NCBI GenBank assembly: GCA_016219235.1
Contig: JACRBO010000144.1
Span: forward strand, 1 to 16,274
Direction of reading: 5' to 3'
Length of the DNA: 16,274 bases
Source: Chloroflexota bacterium
GTDB lineage: Bacteria > Chloroflexota > Anaerolineae > Fen-1058
Each line of letters starts with the position of its first letter. The first letter of the stretch is position 1. The position numbers were made by a program, and so were the translations under genes. Below the pieces are notes generated by a model, which did no database searches, was not told the origin of the DNA, and saw only the letters and a program-made list of their open reading frames with translations. This document shows, piece by piece, positions 9,740 through 16,274 of this stretch.

Positions 9740-9748
9740 TGCTACAAT
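9740..9748 (+). promoter_or_regulatory. Candidate extended -10 promoter of the second kinase
   Basis: TGCTACAAT is a TGn extended -10 with a 4-5/6 match to TATAAT. The -35 position (GCGTTA at 17 bp) is poor, as expected for an extended -10 promoter. It lies about 110 bp upstream of the kinase start and 62 bp before the mini-ORF at 9811. Confidence 0.45.
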
Positions 9749-9810
9749 CGACTTATTGCCTGAATTCTGCCCTACACCATCACGCCCGCGCCCGCCGGTT
9801 GAAGTCGGAC

Positions 9811-9849
9811 GTGAACGATCACCGCAAAACCAAAGATCAGCTTAACTAA
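9811..9849 (+). CDS. 12-codon mini-ORF resembling the start of the second kinase
   Basis: GTG 9811 opens a frame (V/M)NDHRKTKDQLN followed by TAA. The kinase 46 bp downstream begins MNDTRKTKSQLIEE, so 9 of the first 11 residues agree, and the DNA shares the blocks TGAACGA and CGCAAAACCAAA. It is either the stub of a lost paralogous kinase or a small duplication of the translation-initiation region. It could act as an upstream ORF, but its ribosome-binding site is weak (GAAG). Confidence 0.4.
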   Translation: MNDHRKTKDQLN

Positions 9850-9856
9850 CCAGCGA

Positions 9857-12841
9857 ATGAACGACACGCGCAAAACCAAATCACAATTGATTGAAGAGCT
9901 GGTCAGGCTGCGAGCGCAAGCAGCCCGGCAGTCTGAGGCCGTGGAGGAACTGCGGCGCCTGCAAGACTTCAACGCGCACATCATCGAGGCGATGGCTGAA
10001 GGTGTGGCCGCCGAAGACGCGCGCGGTCACTTCACCGTCATCAATCCCACCGCGGCGCAGTTGCTGGGGTATGCGCCGGCCGACTTGATCGGCCAACATT
10101 GGACCGTCATCATGCCGCCCGATCAATGGCCCATCGTCGAGGCGGCCGATCGTCGCCGGGCGCGCGGTGAAGCCGATCGCTACGAACTGGACCTCTTGCA
10201 TCGCGACGGGCGGCGCATTCCTGTGCTGGTGGCGGGCAGCCCGTTCCTGGATCCGGCCAGCGGCCAGCTCACCGGCACGCTGGCTGTGTTCACGGACATC
10301 ACCAGGCGCAAACAAACCGAAGAGGCCCTGCGGTCGAGCGAAGCGCTATACCGGGCCATGTTTGAGAAGAACCAGGCCACCAAGCTGCTGATCGATCCGG
10401 CGACGGGCGACATCGTCGACGCGAACCTGGCCGCCAGCCGCTTCTACGGCTACGCGCGTGATGAACTGCGGACGATGCGGATTACGGACATCAACATTTT
10501 GCCGTCCGCCACCGTGCTCGATCAAATGCGCCGCGCCCAGACCGAACAACAGTCGTTATTCTTCTTCAAACACCGCCTGTCTTCGGGCGAGATCCGCGAC
10601 GTGGAAGTGCATGCCAGCCCGTTGGACGTGGGCGGCCGGCCGCTGGTGTTTTCGATCGTGCACGACGTGACCGAGCGGCTGCGCGCCGAGGCCGCCCTGG
10701 AACAAAGCCGCGCGCGGCTGGAAGCCATCTTCGACAATGCCGACATCGCCATCTGCCTGGTCGATCGCGCGGGGCGCTACATCCAGTTCAATCAGCGTTG
10801 GGCCGAACTGCTGGGCCGCACGCCGGACGAAGTCTATCAGCTGCGTAACGTCGATATTACCCATCCCGACGATCGCGCCATCAGCCGCGACTTGCTGGCT
10901 GAACTGGTGAGCGGCGCGATCGATCACTACGAATTGGACAAACGTTATCTGCGCGCCGACGGCAGCTCCTTCTGGGGGGCGTTGTCGGCCGCGGCCATTC
11001 GCAGCGAGACCGGTGAGTTTGAAGCGTCGATCGGGTTGGTGGCGGACATCACGGAACGCAAGCAGGCCGAGGCCGCCTTGCGGGCCAGCGAGGCGCGTTA
11101 TCACCAGCTGGTTGAATTGTCGCCCGATGGTATTGCCGTCCATCGCAATGGCCGATTGGTCTACGTCAATCCGGCGGGCGCGCGTTTGGTCGGGGCCAAG
11201 TCACCGGCCGAACTGATTGGCAAGCCGATGTTGGAACTGGTGCATCCCGCTTATCGTGACATGGCACTGGCTCGCGTACGGCAATCGCTGCAACAGCGGA
11301 CGGGCATGCCGCTGGCGGAAGAAAAGTTCCTGCGGCTCGACGGCAGCAGTTTTGATGTGGAAGTCACCGCATCGCCGTTTGAGCAGGACGGCCAATGGTC
11401 CGTGCAAGTGATCGTCCGCGACGTGACGGAACGCAAGCGGATCGAGTCGGAACAACAGGCGGCGCATCTCCGGCTGACGCAGCACAATCAATTGTTGGCG
11501 CAGATTCTGGAAACCGGTAATCAGCTGCGCATTACGCTGGATTTGCCGGCCCTGCTGCAACAGATTGTCGAGGCCGTGCGCCGGGGGCTGGGTTTCGGCG
11601 CGGTCACGGTGATGATCCGGCAGGGTGACAGCGAGACCGTGGGTTCACGAGTGCAAACCGGCCTGCCGCCCGAGGTAGCCGCGCGGCTCGATCAAGCGGA
11701 CACCCGTTGGTCTGATCTGGCGCGCTTGATGCAGCCCAGGTTTATGGTCAACGGCTGCTACTTCATTCCAACCGGCGCATTCGATTGGGCAACCGAATAC
11801 CCCGCGCCCTCTTACAACGTGATCAGCGAAGCGGCGGCGGATGTGCCCAGGCCCGATCGGTGGCTGCCCGACGACGCGCTGCTGGTGCCGATCGAACTGC
11901 GTGAAGGCCGGTTCATCGGAGTGTTGACACTGGATGCCCCGCATGACGGCCGGCGACCGTCTGCCGAGACGTTGCAGGCGCTGCGGATCTTTGCCAACCT
12001 GGCCGCGACCGCGATCGAGAACGCACAGCTGCACGATGAGGTTCGACGCCATGCGCAGAACCTGGAGCAGCGCGTGGCCGACCGTACGCGCGCGCTGACC
12101 GAAGCGTACGAGCAGCTGCAAGAACTCGATCGCATGAAGGACCGTTTCGTGTCGCTGGTCAGCCATGAATTGCGCACGCCGTTGGCGAACATCAAGCTAT
12201 ATCTGGGCCTGTTGGAGCGCGGCAAGCCGGAGCGCCACGCCGACTACCGCTCGACGCTGCACCATGAGACCGCGCGGCTCAACCAGTTGATCGAAGATCT
12301 GCTGGACATCTCGCGGCTGGATACGGGGCAGACGACGATTAATCCGGTCATGGCCGATCTCAATCGGTTGGTTCAAGACCTGCTACCGGATTGGCAGGCG
12401 CAGGCAGCGACGCGGCAGTTGACGCTGCAATTCGAGCCTGATCCAGCTGTGCCGGCGGCGTGGCTGGATGTGGCGCTGCTGCAGAAGGCGCTGACTAATT
12501 TGGTGCTGAACGCACTGAACTACACGCCTGATCGCGGCGTCATCCGCTGTGTGGTCGGGCCGAATGTGGATGGCGGTCAACGCTGGGTGACAGTAACCAT
12601 CCGCGACAGCGGTCCCGGCATTGAGCCGCAAGAGCAGCTGCTTATCTTCGACCGGTTCTATCGAGGACGGGCGGCGCGCAATTACAAAGTGCCCGGTACC
12701 GGGTTGGGCCTGGCTATCTGCAAGGAAATCGTGACGCGGCTGGGCGGCCACATCACCGTCGAGAGTTGGCCGGGGCAGGGCAGCGCCTTTTGTGTGTGGC
12801 TGCCGGTGGCCGTCGATCTGCCGCAGTCTGCCTCGCCTTAG
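9857..12841 (+). CDS. Soluble sensor histidine kinase: PAS x4 - GAF - HisKA - HATPase
   Basis: This 994-residue cytoplasmic kinase has no membrane segment. A short coiled coil (residues 1-40) leads into four PAS domains (about 40-150, 155-275, 278-403, 405-525), each ending with a DITRRKQTE/DVTERLRAE/DITERKQAE/DVTERKRIE signature. A GAF domain (about 545-705) and the coiled coil AQNLEQRVADRTRAL follow. The HisKA box SHELRTPLANIK carries His770. The ATPase domain has NLVLNALNYTP (881), DSGPGIEP (917) and GTGLGLAI (947). The C-terminal half is clearly paralogous to the preceding kinase, including the unusual RFYRGRAARNYKVPGTGLGL. The ribosome-binding site upstream of ATG 9857 is weak. No response regulator is next to it. 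The signal is unknown. The tandem arrangement suggests one duplication followed by sensor exchange. Confidence 0.92.
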   Translation: MNDTRKTKSQLIEELVRLRAQAARQSEAVEELRRLQDFNAHIIEAMAEGVAAEDARGHFTVINPTAAQLLGYAPADLIGQHWTVIMPPDQWPIVEAADRRRARGEADRYELDLLHRDGRRIPVLVAGSPFLDPASGQLTGTLAVFTDITRRKQTEEALRSSEALYRAMFEKNQATKLLIDPATGDIVDANLAASRFYGYARDELRTMRITDINILPSATVLDQMRRAQTEQQSLFFFKHRLSSGEIRDVEVHASPLDVGGRPLVFSIVHDVTERLRAEAALEQSRARLEAIFDNADIAICLVDRAGRYIQFNQRWAELLGRTPDEVYQLRNVDITHPDDRAISRDLLAELVSGAIDHYELDKRYLRADGSSFWGALSAAAIRSETGEFEASIGLVADITERKQAEAALRASEARYHQLVELSPDGIAVHRNGRLVYVNPAGARLVGAKSPAELIGKPMLELVHPAYRDMALARVRQSLQQRTGMPLAEEKFLRLDGSSFDVEVTASPFEQDGQWSVQVIVRDVTERKRIESEQQAAHLRLTQHNQLLAQILETGNQLRITLDLPALLQQIVEAVRRGLGFGAVTVMIRQGDSETVGSRVQTGLPPEVAARLDQADTRWSDLARLMQPRFMVNGCYFIPTGAFDWATEYPAPSYNVISEAAADVPRPDRWLPDDALLVPIELREGRFIGVLTLDAPHDGRRPSAETLQALRIFANLAATAIENAQLHDEVRRHAQNLEQRVADRTRALTEAYEQLQELDRMKDRFVSLVSHELRTPLANIKLYLGLLERGKPERHADYRSTLHHETARLNQLIEDLLDISRLDTGQTTINPVMADLNRLVQDLLPDWQAQAATRQLTLQFEPDPAVPAAWLDVALLQKALTNLVLNALNYTPDRGVIRCVVGPNVDGGQRWVTVTIRDSGPGIEPQEQLLIFDRFYRGRAARNYKVPGTGLGLAICKEIVTRLGGHITVESWPGQGSAFCVWLPVAVDLPQSASP

Positions 12842-12889
12842 ACAGGACCTCGCGGGCAGAGCAGGGGTTGGACACGGCGGACAGCGCGT

Positions 12890-12912
12890 CACGATGATAC
12901 TTCCGTATCGTG
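12890..12912. terminator. Possible bidirectional hairpin between convergent kinase and aspA
   Basis: CACGAT and ATCGTG bracket an inner GATAC-TTCC-GTATC stem-loop in the 74-bp gap between the convergent genes. No T-tract follows on either strand. It is the only structured element in the gap. Confidence 0.35.
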
Positions 12913-12915
12913 GTC

Positions 12916-14334
12916 CTACGAATCTGTTCGCCGGTGAATGTACCTGGGGCGGGTCATATTCTCAGGCGACAGCACGTCATCCAGCTCCGCTTGAGTGAGA
13001 TAGCCCTTCTCCAGCACGATCTCATACACCGAGCGCCCGGTACTCATGGCCGCACTGGCGATCTCGGTGGACTTCTCGTACCCCAGCAGTGGATTGAGCG
13101 CGGTTACCAACCCGATGCTATTCTCTACCATTCGACGACAGACTTCGCGATTGGCCGTGATGCCCCTGATGCAGTGCTCGGCCAGGGTGCGGCAGGCCCG
13201 CCCCAGCATATCGAGCGACGTGAACAGGTTGTAGGCGATCACCGGCTCCATTACATTAAGTTCAAGCTGCCCCGCTTCAGCCGCCATCGTCACCGTCAGA
13301 TCGTTGCCGATCACTTCAAACGCCACTTGATTGACCACTTCGGGAATGATGGGGTTGACCTTGCCGGGCATGATGGATGAGCCGGGTGCCATCGGCGGCA
13401 GATTGATCTCGTTCAGGCCGGCGCGCGGCCCTGAGGACAGCAAGCGCAGATCGTTGCAAATCTTCGATAGTTTGACGGCCACCCGTTTGAGCACACCCGA
13501 AACCTGGACATACGCGCCGGTATCCTGAGTGGCCTCCACCAGATTCTGAGACATGATCACCGGCACGCCGCTCGATTCCCGGAGCTTGTGGGTCACCAGT
13601 GCGGCATAATCGGGATGCGCGTTCAGGCCGGTGCCGATGGCCGTCGCGCCCATGTTGATCTCGTGAATCAACGCCTGGGCTTCGCGCACCCGCTCGATGT
13701 CTTCGCCTACCATCACCGCCCACGCCCCAAATTCCTGGCCCAGCGTCATCGGCACGGCATCTTGCAGTTGAGTGCGGCCCATCTTGATCACATCGGCGAA
13801 CTCAGTCCCTTTCAAAGCCAGCGCCTGACGCACGCCTTCCATTTCTCGCATCAGACCGTCCATCTTCTGGCTCAGCGTCAGGCGCAGCGCGGTAGGATAC
13901 ACGTCGTTGGTGGATTGGGACAGGTTGACGTGATTGAGCGGGTGGACGACGTCGTAGCGGCCCCTGTCATAGCCCAAGATTTCCAAGGCCCGATTGGCGA
14001 TCACTTCGTTGGCGTTCATGTTCGTCGAAGTGCCGGCCCCGCCCTGAATGACATCCACGACGAACTCACTGTGATACTGTCCGGCGATGAGGTCGTCGCA
14101 AGCACGAGCGATGGCATCGGCAATGGGGTAGGGCAACAGGCCCAACTCGTGGTTCGCCAACGCGGCGGCCTTTTTGATATGGGCTAGCGAGTGGATCAAC
14201 CGCGGGTAGTGGGCAATGGGTATGCCCGTGATGTCAAAGTTTTCCAGCGCCCGCAGCGTCTGGATACCGTAATAGCGCCCGGCGGGCACTTCGCGTTCGC
14301 CCAGCAAATCGTGCTCGATGCGTGTTAGACTCAT
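12916..14334 (-). CDS. aspA: Aspartate ammonia-lyase (aspartase)
   Basis: Aspartase interconverts L-aspartate with fumarate and ammonia in the cytoplasm, normally as a homotetramer. The 472-residue length is typical. The N-terminus (DLLGEREVPAGRYYGIQTLRA, ENFDITG) and the block AGTSTNMNANEVIANRALE are aspartase rather than fumarase-like. NLSQSTNDVYPTALR, KMGRTQLQDAVPMTLGQEF and the catalytic SS loop GSSIMPGKVNP (Ser near residue 319) are intact, and the tail ends SPENMTRPR, as in AspA. A fumarase C assignment is less likely given the YYGIQTLRA start. ATG is at 14334 with GAGG upstream. Its ATGA overlaps the stop of kptA, so translation is likely coupled. Confidence 0.93.
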   Translation of the reverse strand: MSLTRIEHDLLGEREVPAGRYYGIQTLRALENFDITGIPIAHYPRLIHSLAHIKKAAALANHELGLLPYPIADAIARACDDLIAGQYHSEFVVDVIQGGAGTSTNMNANEVIANRALEILGYDRGRYDVVHPLNHVNLSQSTNDVYPTALRLTLSQKMDGLMREMEGVRQALALKGTEFADVIKMGRTQLQDAVPMTLGQEFGAWAVMVGEDIERVREAQALIHEINMGATAIGTGLNAHPDYAALVTHKLRESSGVPVIMSQNLVEATQDTGAYVQVSGVLKRVAVKLSKICNDLRLLSSGPRAGLNEINLPPMAPGSSIMPGKVNPIIPEVVNQVAFEVIGNDLTVTMAAEAGQLELNVMEPVIAYNLFTSLDMLGRACRTLAEHCIRGITANREVCRRMVENSIGLVTALNPLLGYEKSTEIASAAMSTGRSVYEIVLEKGYLTQAELDDVLSPENMTRPRYIHRRTDS

Positions 14335-14894
14335 CTTCTCACCTCGGCGTTATTTTCTATCTCAAGATACTCCACCGGCACCCGATCGGTCAGCCACACC
14401 CCATTGGCCGATCGATAGAACTTGAAACCATCGTGCTCCATTCGATCGGCCTGTACCACCAACACGATTGGCTCACCGTGCCGACGGCCCACTTTAATGG
14501 CCGTGACTTCATCGCTGGACAGATGCACGTATTGACGGCCTTTCGCGAGCAAGCCATGCAGCAGAATGCTATCGAGGAAACGCCGCGCCGTGCCGTGATA
14601 AAGTCGATCGGGCGGCGTTACTGGCTCAAGCCCCAGTTCAACCGGAATCGAGTGACCCTGGCTGGCGCGAATGCGCAGGCCATCTTGACTGAACGCGTAG
14701 CGCTGCTTGTCGTCTTCAGCGACGACTTGTCGCAGCAGGTCAAGTGTGAGCGGCACTCTGGCGCGCTGCGCTCTGCTGATCAATTCGTCAACCGACGCCC
14801 GGCCGCTCGCATCGAGCGTGAGGCCGATCGTTTGCGGCTTGTGCCGCAGCACCAGGTTGATGAAGCGGCTGATCTTAACGAGTTTGGCATCCAT
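14331..14894 (-). CDS. kptA: RNA 2'-phosphotransferase, Tpt1/KptA family
   Basis: KptA transfers an internal RNA 2'-phosphate to NAD+, releasing nicotinamide and ADP-ribose 1'',2''-cyclic phosphate. Bacteria lack the tRNA-ligase pathway that creates this phosphate in fungi, so its native role here is unknown. The 187-residue length fits. Motifs in order are KISRFINLVLRHKPQTIGL (residues 6-24), SGRASVDELI, RYAFSQDGLRIRASQGHSI, LYHGTARRFLDSILLHGL, GRQYVHLSSD and GVWLTDRVPVEYL. The start ATG 14894 is chosen because MDAKLVKISRF begins the family domain and a good promoter lies 35-60 bp upstream. The longer frame runs back through the tRNA gene. No clear Shine-Dalgarno is seen. It is the first gene of a kptA-aspA operon. 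Confidence 0.92.
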   Translation of the reverse strand: MDAKLVKISRFINLVLRHKPQTIGLTLDASGRASVDELISRAQRARVPLTLDLLRQVVAEDDKQRYAFSQDGLRIRASQGHSIPVELGLEPVTPPDRLYHGTARRFLDSILLHGLLAKGRQYVHLSSDEVTAIKVGRRHGEPIVLVVQADRMEHDGFKFYRSANGVWLTDRVPVEYLEIENNAEVRR

Positions 14895-14928
14895 CGTTGT
14901 TGGCGCTCGGGCAGGCGGGATTTGAGCA

Positions 14929-14957
14929 AGTATAGAACGAAGCAGAAGGCAGGGCAA
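14929..14957 (-). promoter_or_regulatory. kptA-aspA promoter
   Basis: On the minus strand TTGCCC (14957-14952) and TATACT (14934-14929) are separated by exactly 17 bp. Transcription would start near 14922, giving a leader of roughly 28 nt. It lies just after the tRNA terminator. Confidence 0.8.
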
Positions 14958-14960
14958 ATG

Positions 14961-14989
14961 AAAAAACCCCACCGCAAGTGCGATGGGGT
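14961..14989 (-). terminator. Intrinsic terminator of tRNA-Pro
   Basis: On the minus strand a 10-bp stem (ACCCCATCGC with GCGGTGGGGT, one G-U pair) with an ACTT loop is followed by a run of six T. It begins 7 nt after the tRNA 3' end and isolates the tRNA from kptA. Confidence 0.93.
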
Positions 14990-14993
14990 CACC

Positions 14994-15070
<77 letters not shown>

Positions 15071-15123
15071 AACTTCGCTCACGGCCTGTGTTGTGATGCC
15101 GGGCAGGGCCGCGAACGCCGCGG

Positions 15124-15152
15124 ATTATAACCGATTCCGCATGGCATTGCAA
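15124..15152 (-). promoter_or_regulatory. tRNA-Pro promoter
   Basis: On the minus strand TTGCAA (15152-15147) and a perfect TATAAT (15129-15124) are spaced 17 bp. The start would be near 15117, about 47 nt before the mature tRNA. Confidence 0.88.
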
Positions 15153-15171
15153 GCACCAGTTTGATCAGACG

Positions 15172-15177
15172 TATAAT
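15172..15177 (+). promoter_or_regulatory. -10 box of the EamA transporter gene, likely leaderless
   Basis: A perfect TATAAT ends 6 nt before the ATG at 15184, so transcription would begin at or next to the start codon. No Shine-Dalgarno precedes the ATG, which agrees with leaderless translation. The palindrome TTGCAA at 15147-15152, used by the divergent tRNA promoter, lies 19 bp upstream and may double as -35. Confidence 0.7.
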
Positions 15178-15183
15178 CACCAC

Positions 15184-16056
15184 ATGCTCGGACTTAGCCT
15201 GATTTTCCTGTTATCTGCTGCCTCGCTGCACGCCTTATCCAATGCTCTGATTAAGCAAGCGCGCGATAAATTGGCCTTTACGTGGTGGATGTTGACCGCG
15301 AATGTGATCGTCGGTGCGCCGTTGACCTTGTTCGTCGGCAGCGTGCCGCCGATTGGGTGGGCGCTGATCAGCGTGAGTGGTTTGATCGAAGCGATGTACT
15401 TTGTCGCGTTGACCCGCGCCTATGCGCTGGGTGATCTATCGCAAGTGTATCCCATCGCGCGCGGCTCTGCGCCGTTGTTTGTGCTGTTGTGGGCGGTGCT
15501 GTTTCTGGGCGAAGCACCGACTTTGGGTGGCGTGCTGGGCATTCTGTTGATCGTTGGCGGATTGTATCTGGTGAATCTGCCGTCATTTGCCGACTGGAAG
15601 CGTCCGTTGTTGGGATTGAAATCATCGGCGACGCGCTGGGCGTTGCTGACGGGTCTGCTGATTTCGATCTATTCGTCGATCGATAAAGTGGGCGTGCGCT
15701 ACGTCGATCCGCTCTTGTATCTATATCTGTTTCTGGTGGTGACGTGGCTGGCGTTGAGCGGACAGTGGCTGAGTGCTGATCGGTGGGCGGCGCTGCGCGC
15801 GGACTTGCAGCCCGACGTCAAACGTCGATTGCTTACCGCACTGCTGGTCGCGCTGCTGGGATCAAGCGCGTATGGTCTGGTGCTGGCCGCATTGCAACTC
15901 AGCCCGGTCAGTTACGTCAGTCCCGTGCGTGAAGTAAGTGTGATCATCGGCGCGTGGATCGGCGTGAAGTTCATGGGTGAGCAAGGTGGTCGGCTGCGCG
16001 TAATCGCGGCGACACTGATCGCCGCCGGCATTGTGACCATCGCCCTGGTTGGTTGA
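15184..16056 (+). CDS. EamA/DMT-superfamily membrane transporter
   Basis: This 290-residue protein is made of about ten hydrophobic helices arranged as two EamA repeats (about residues 1-140 and 150-290), separated by the polar stretch LPSFADWKRPLLGLKSS. Features of the drug/metabolite transporter superfamily are a first helix with small residues and LHALSNALIKQARDK, ALTRAYALGDLSQVYPIARG (about 75-94), and the second-repeat counterpart LQLSPVSYVSPVREVSVIIG (about 239-258) followed by GWxGVKFMGEQ-like and a closing hydrophobic helix. The substrate cannot be deduced. Exporters of amino acids or metabolites are common in the family. ATG 15184 is the first Met and fits the leaderless promoter. 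The stop codon lies inside the -35 box of the next gene. Confidence 0.9.
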   Translation: MLGLSLIFLLSAASLHALSNALIKQARDKLAFTWWMLTANVIVGAPLTLFVGSVPPIGWALISVSGLIEAMYFVALTRAYALGDLSQVYPIARGSAPLFVLLWAVLFLGEAPTLGGVLGILLIVGGLYLVNLPSFADWKRPLLGLKSSATRWALLTGLLISIYSSIDKVGVRYVDPLLYLYLFLVVTWLALSGQWLSADRWAALRADLQPDVKRRLLTALLVALLGSSAYGLVLAALQLSPVSYVSPVREVSVIIGAWIGVKFMGEQGGRLRVIAATLIAAGIVTIALVG

Positions 16057-16081
16057 CAACTAAAAATAGGCGTGCTAATAT
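16053..16081 (+). promoter_or_regulatory. Promoter of the ArsR-type regulator gene
   Basis: A perfect TTGACA (16053-16058) and TAATAT (16076-16081) are spaced 17 bp. The -35 contains the stop codon of the transporter gene. Transcription would start near 16088. Confidence 0.85.
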
Positions 16082-16099
16082 ATAAGCATTCGTTTATAT
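16080..16099 (+). promoter_or_regulatory. Candidate operator of the ArsR-type regulator
   Basis: ATATAA (16080-16085) and TTATAT (16094-16099) form an inverted repeat with an 8-bp centre, overlapping the -10 edge and predicted transcript start. AT-rich dyads with ATA ends are usual for ArsR/SmtB operators, so autorepression is plausible. Confidence 0.5.
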
Positions 16100-16114
16100 G
16101 TTTTGAGAGGACTT

Positions 16115-16274
16115 ATGGGCACTCGCTCCACCATTCAAACAACCAAGAATCTGCACGATCTGGCCCTGCATTTCTATGCGCTGAAGGATGTCGTGCGCCT
16201 CGAAATGTTGACGGTGTTGGCGGCTCGTGAATACACCGTGAATGAACTAGCGGAAGTGTTGAACAAGAGCCAGC
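16115..16274 (+). CDS. ArsR-family winged-helix regulator, 3' end cut off by the window edge
   Basis: Only the first 53 codons are visible (MGTRSTIQTTKNLHDL to VLNKSQ). The segment HFYALKDVVRLEMLTVLAAR followed by EYTVNELAEVLNKSQ matches the first helices and the HTH of ArsR-type repressors, where the usual text is KALADPTRLRILxxLxxxEysVxELAexLxxSQ. The metal or ligand-binding residues are beyond the edge, so its effector is unknown. GAGAGG lies 4 nt before ATG 16115. It has its own promoter and likely a self-operator. Divergence from or control over the upstream transporter is not shown by sequence. Confidence 0.85.
   Translation, partial: MGTRSTIQTTKNLHDLALHFYALKDVVRLEMLTVLAAREYTVNELAEVLNKSQ

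Overview
The window looks like a piece of a GC-rich (about 60% by eye) free-living bacterium, most likely a member of Chloroflexota. This rests on three things: heptanucleotide tandem-repeat arrays and short dispersed palindromes between and inside genes, very large PAS/GAF histidine kinases including one with a 7TM sensor, and Shine-Dalgarno plus TTGNNN/TATAAT-type promoters. The assignment is inference, because no rRNA or marker gene is present.

Region 1 (1-5848, + strand) is a hydrogenase-maturation (hyp) operon cut by the left edge: hypF (partial), a DUF6125-like protein, hypC, a membrane fatty-acid 2-hydroxylase-like protein, hypD and hypE. HypF and HypE make the cyanide ligand from carbamoyl phosphate, and HypC and HypD assemble the Fe(CN)2CO unit for [NiFe]-hydrogenase. 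No hydrogenase structural gene and no hypA or hypB lies in the window. hypD carries an in-frame TAA at codon 70, five codons after its CPVC motif, so as written it is broken. Three of the five operon junctions are occupied by heptad arrays folded as inverted repeats with 24-nt arms. Each begins at the stop codon of the upstream gene or within a few bases of it and ends near the next ribosome-binding site. The same class of repeat has entered hypF in frame.

Region 2 (6023-12841, + strand) holds two large paralogous hybrid-sensor-type histidine kinases in tandem without an adjacent response regulator. The first has a 7TM membrane sensor, three PAS and two GAF domains. The second is soluble with four PAS and one GAF. 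Their ATPase tails are nearly identical in DNA over a 38-bp stretch. A 12-codon mini-ORF just upstream of the second kinase resembles the first residues of that kinase.

Region 3 (12916-15152, - strand) holds tRNA-Pro(CGG) with its own promoter and intrinsic terminator, then kptA (RNA 2'-phosphotransferase) and aspA (aspartate ammonia-lyase), which overlap by ATGA and form a two-gene operon with a good promoter.

Region 4 (15147-16274, + strand) holds an EamA/DMT-family transporter, probably expressed from a leaderless transcript divergent from the tRNA, and the first 53 codons of an ArsR-type regulator with a strong promoter and a possible self-operator.

There is no gene-free stretch above 300 bases. 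The largest gaps are 9605-9856 and 5849-6022, and their contents are listed.
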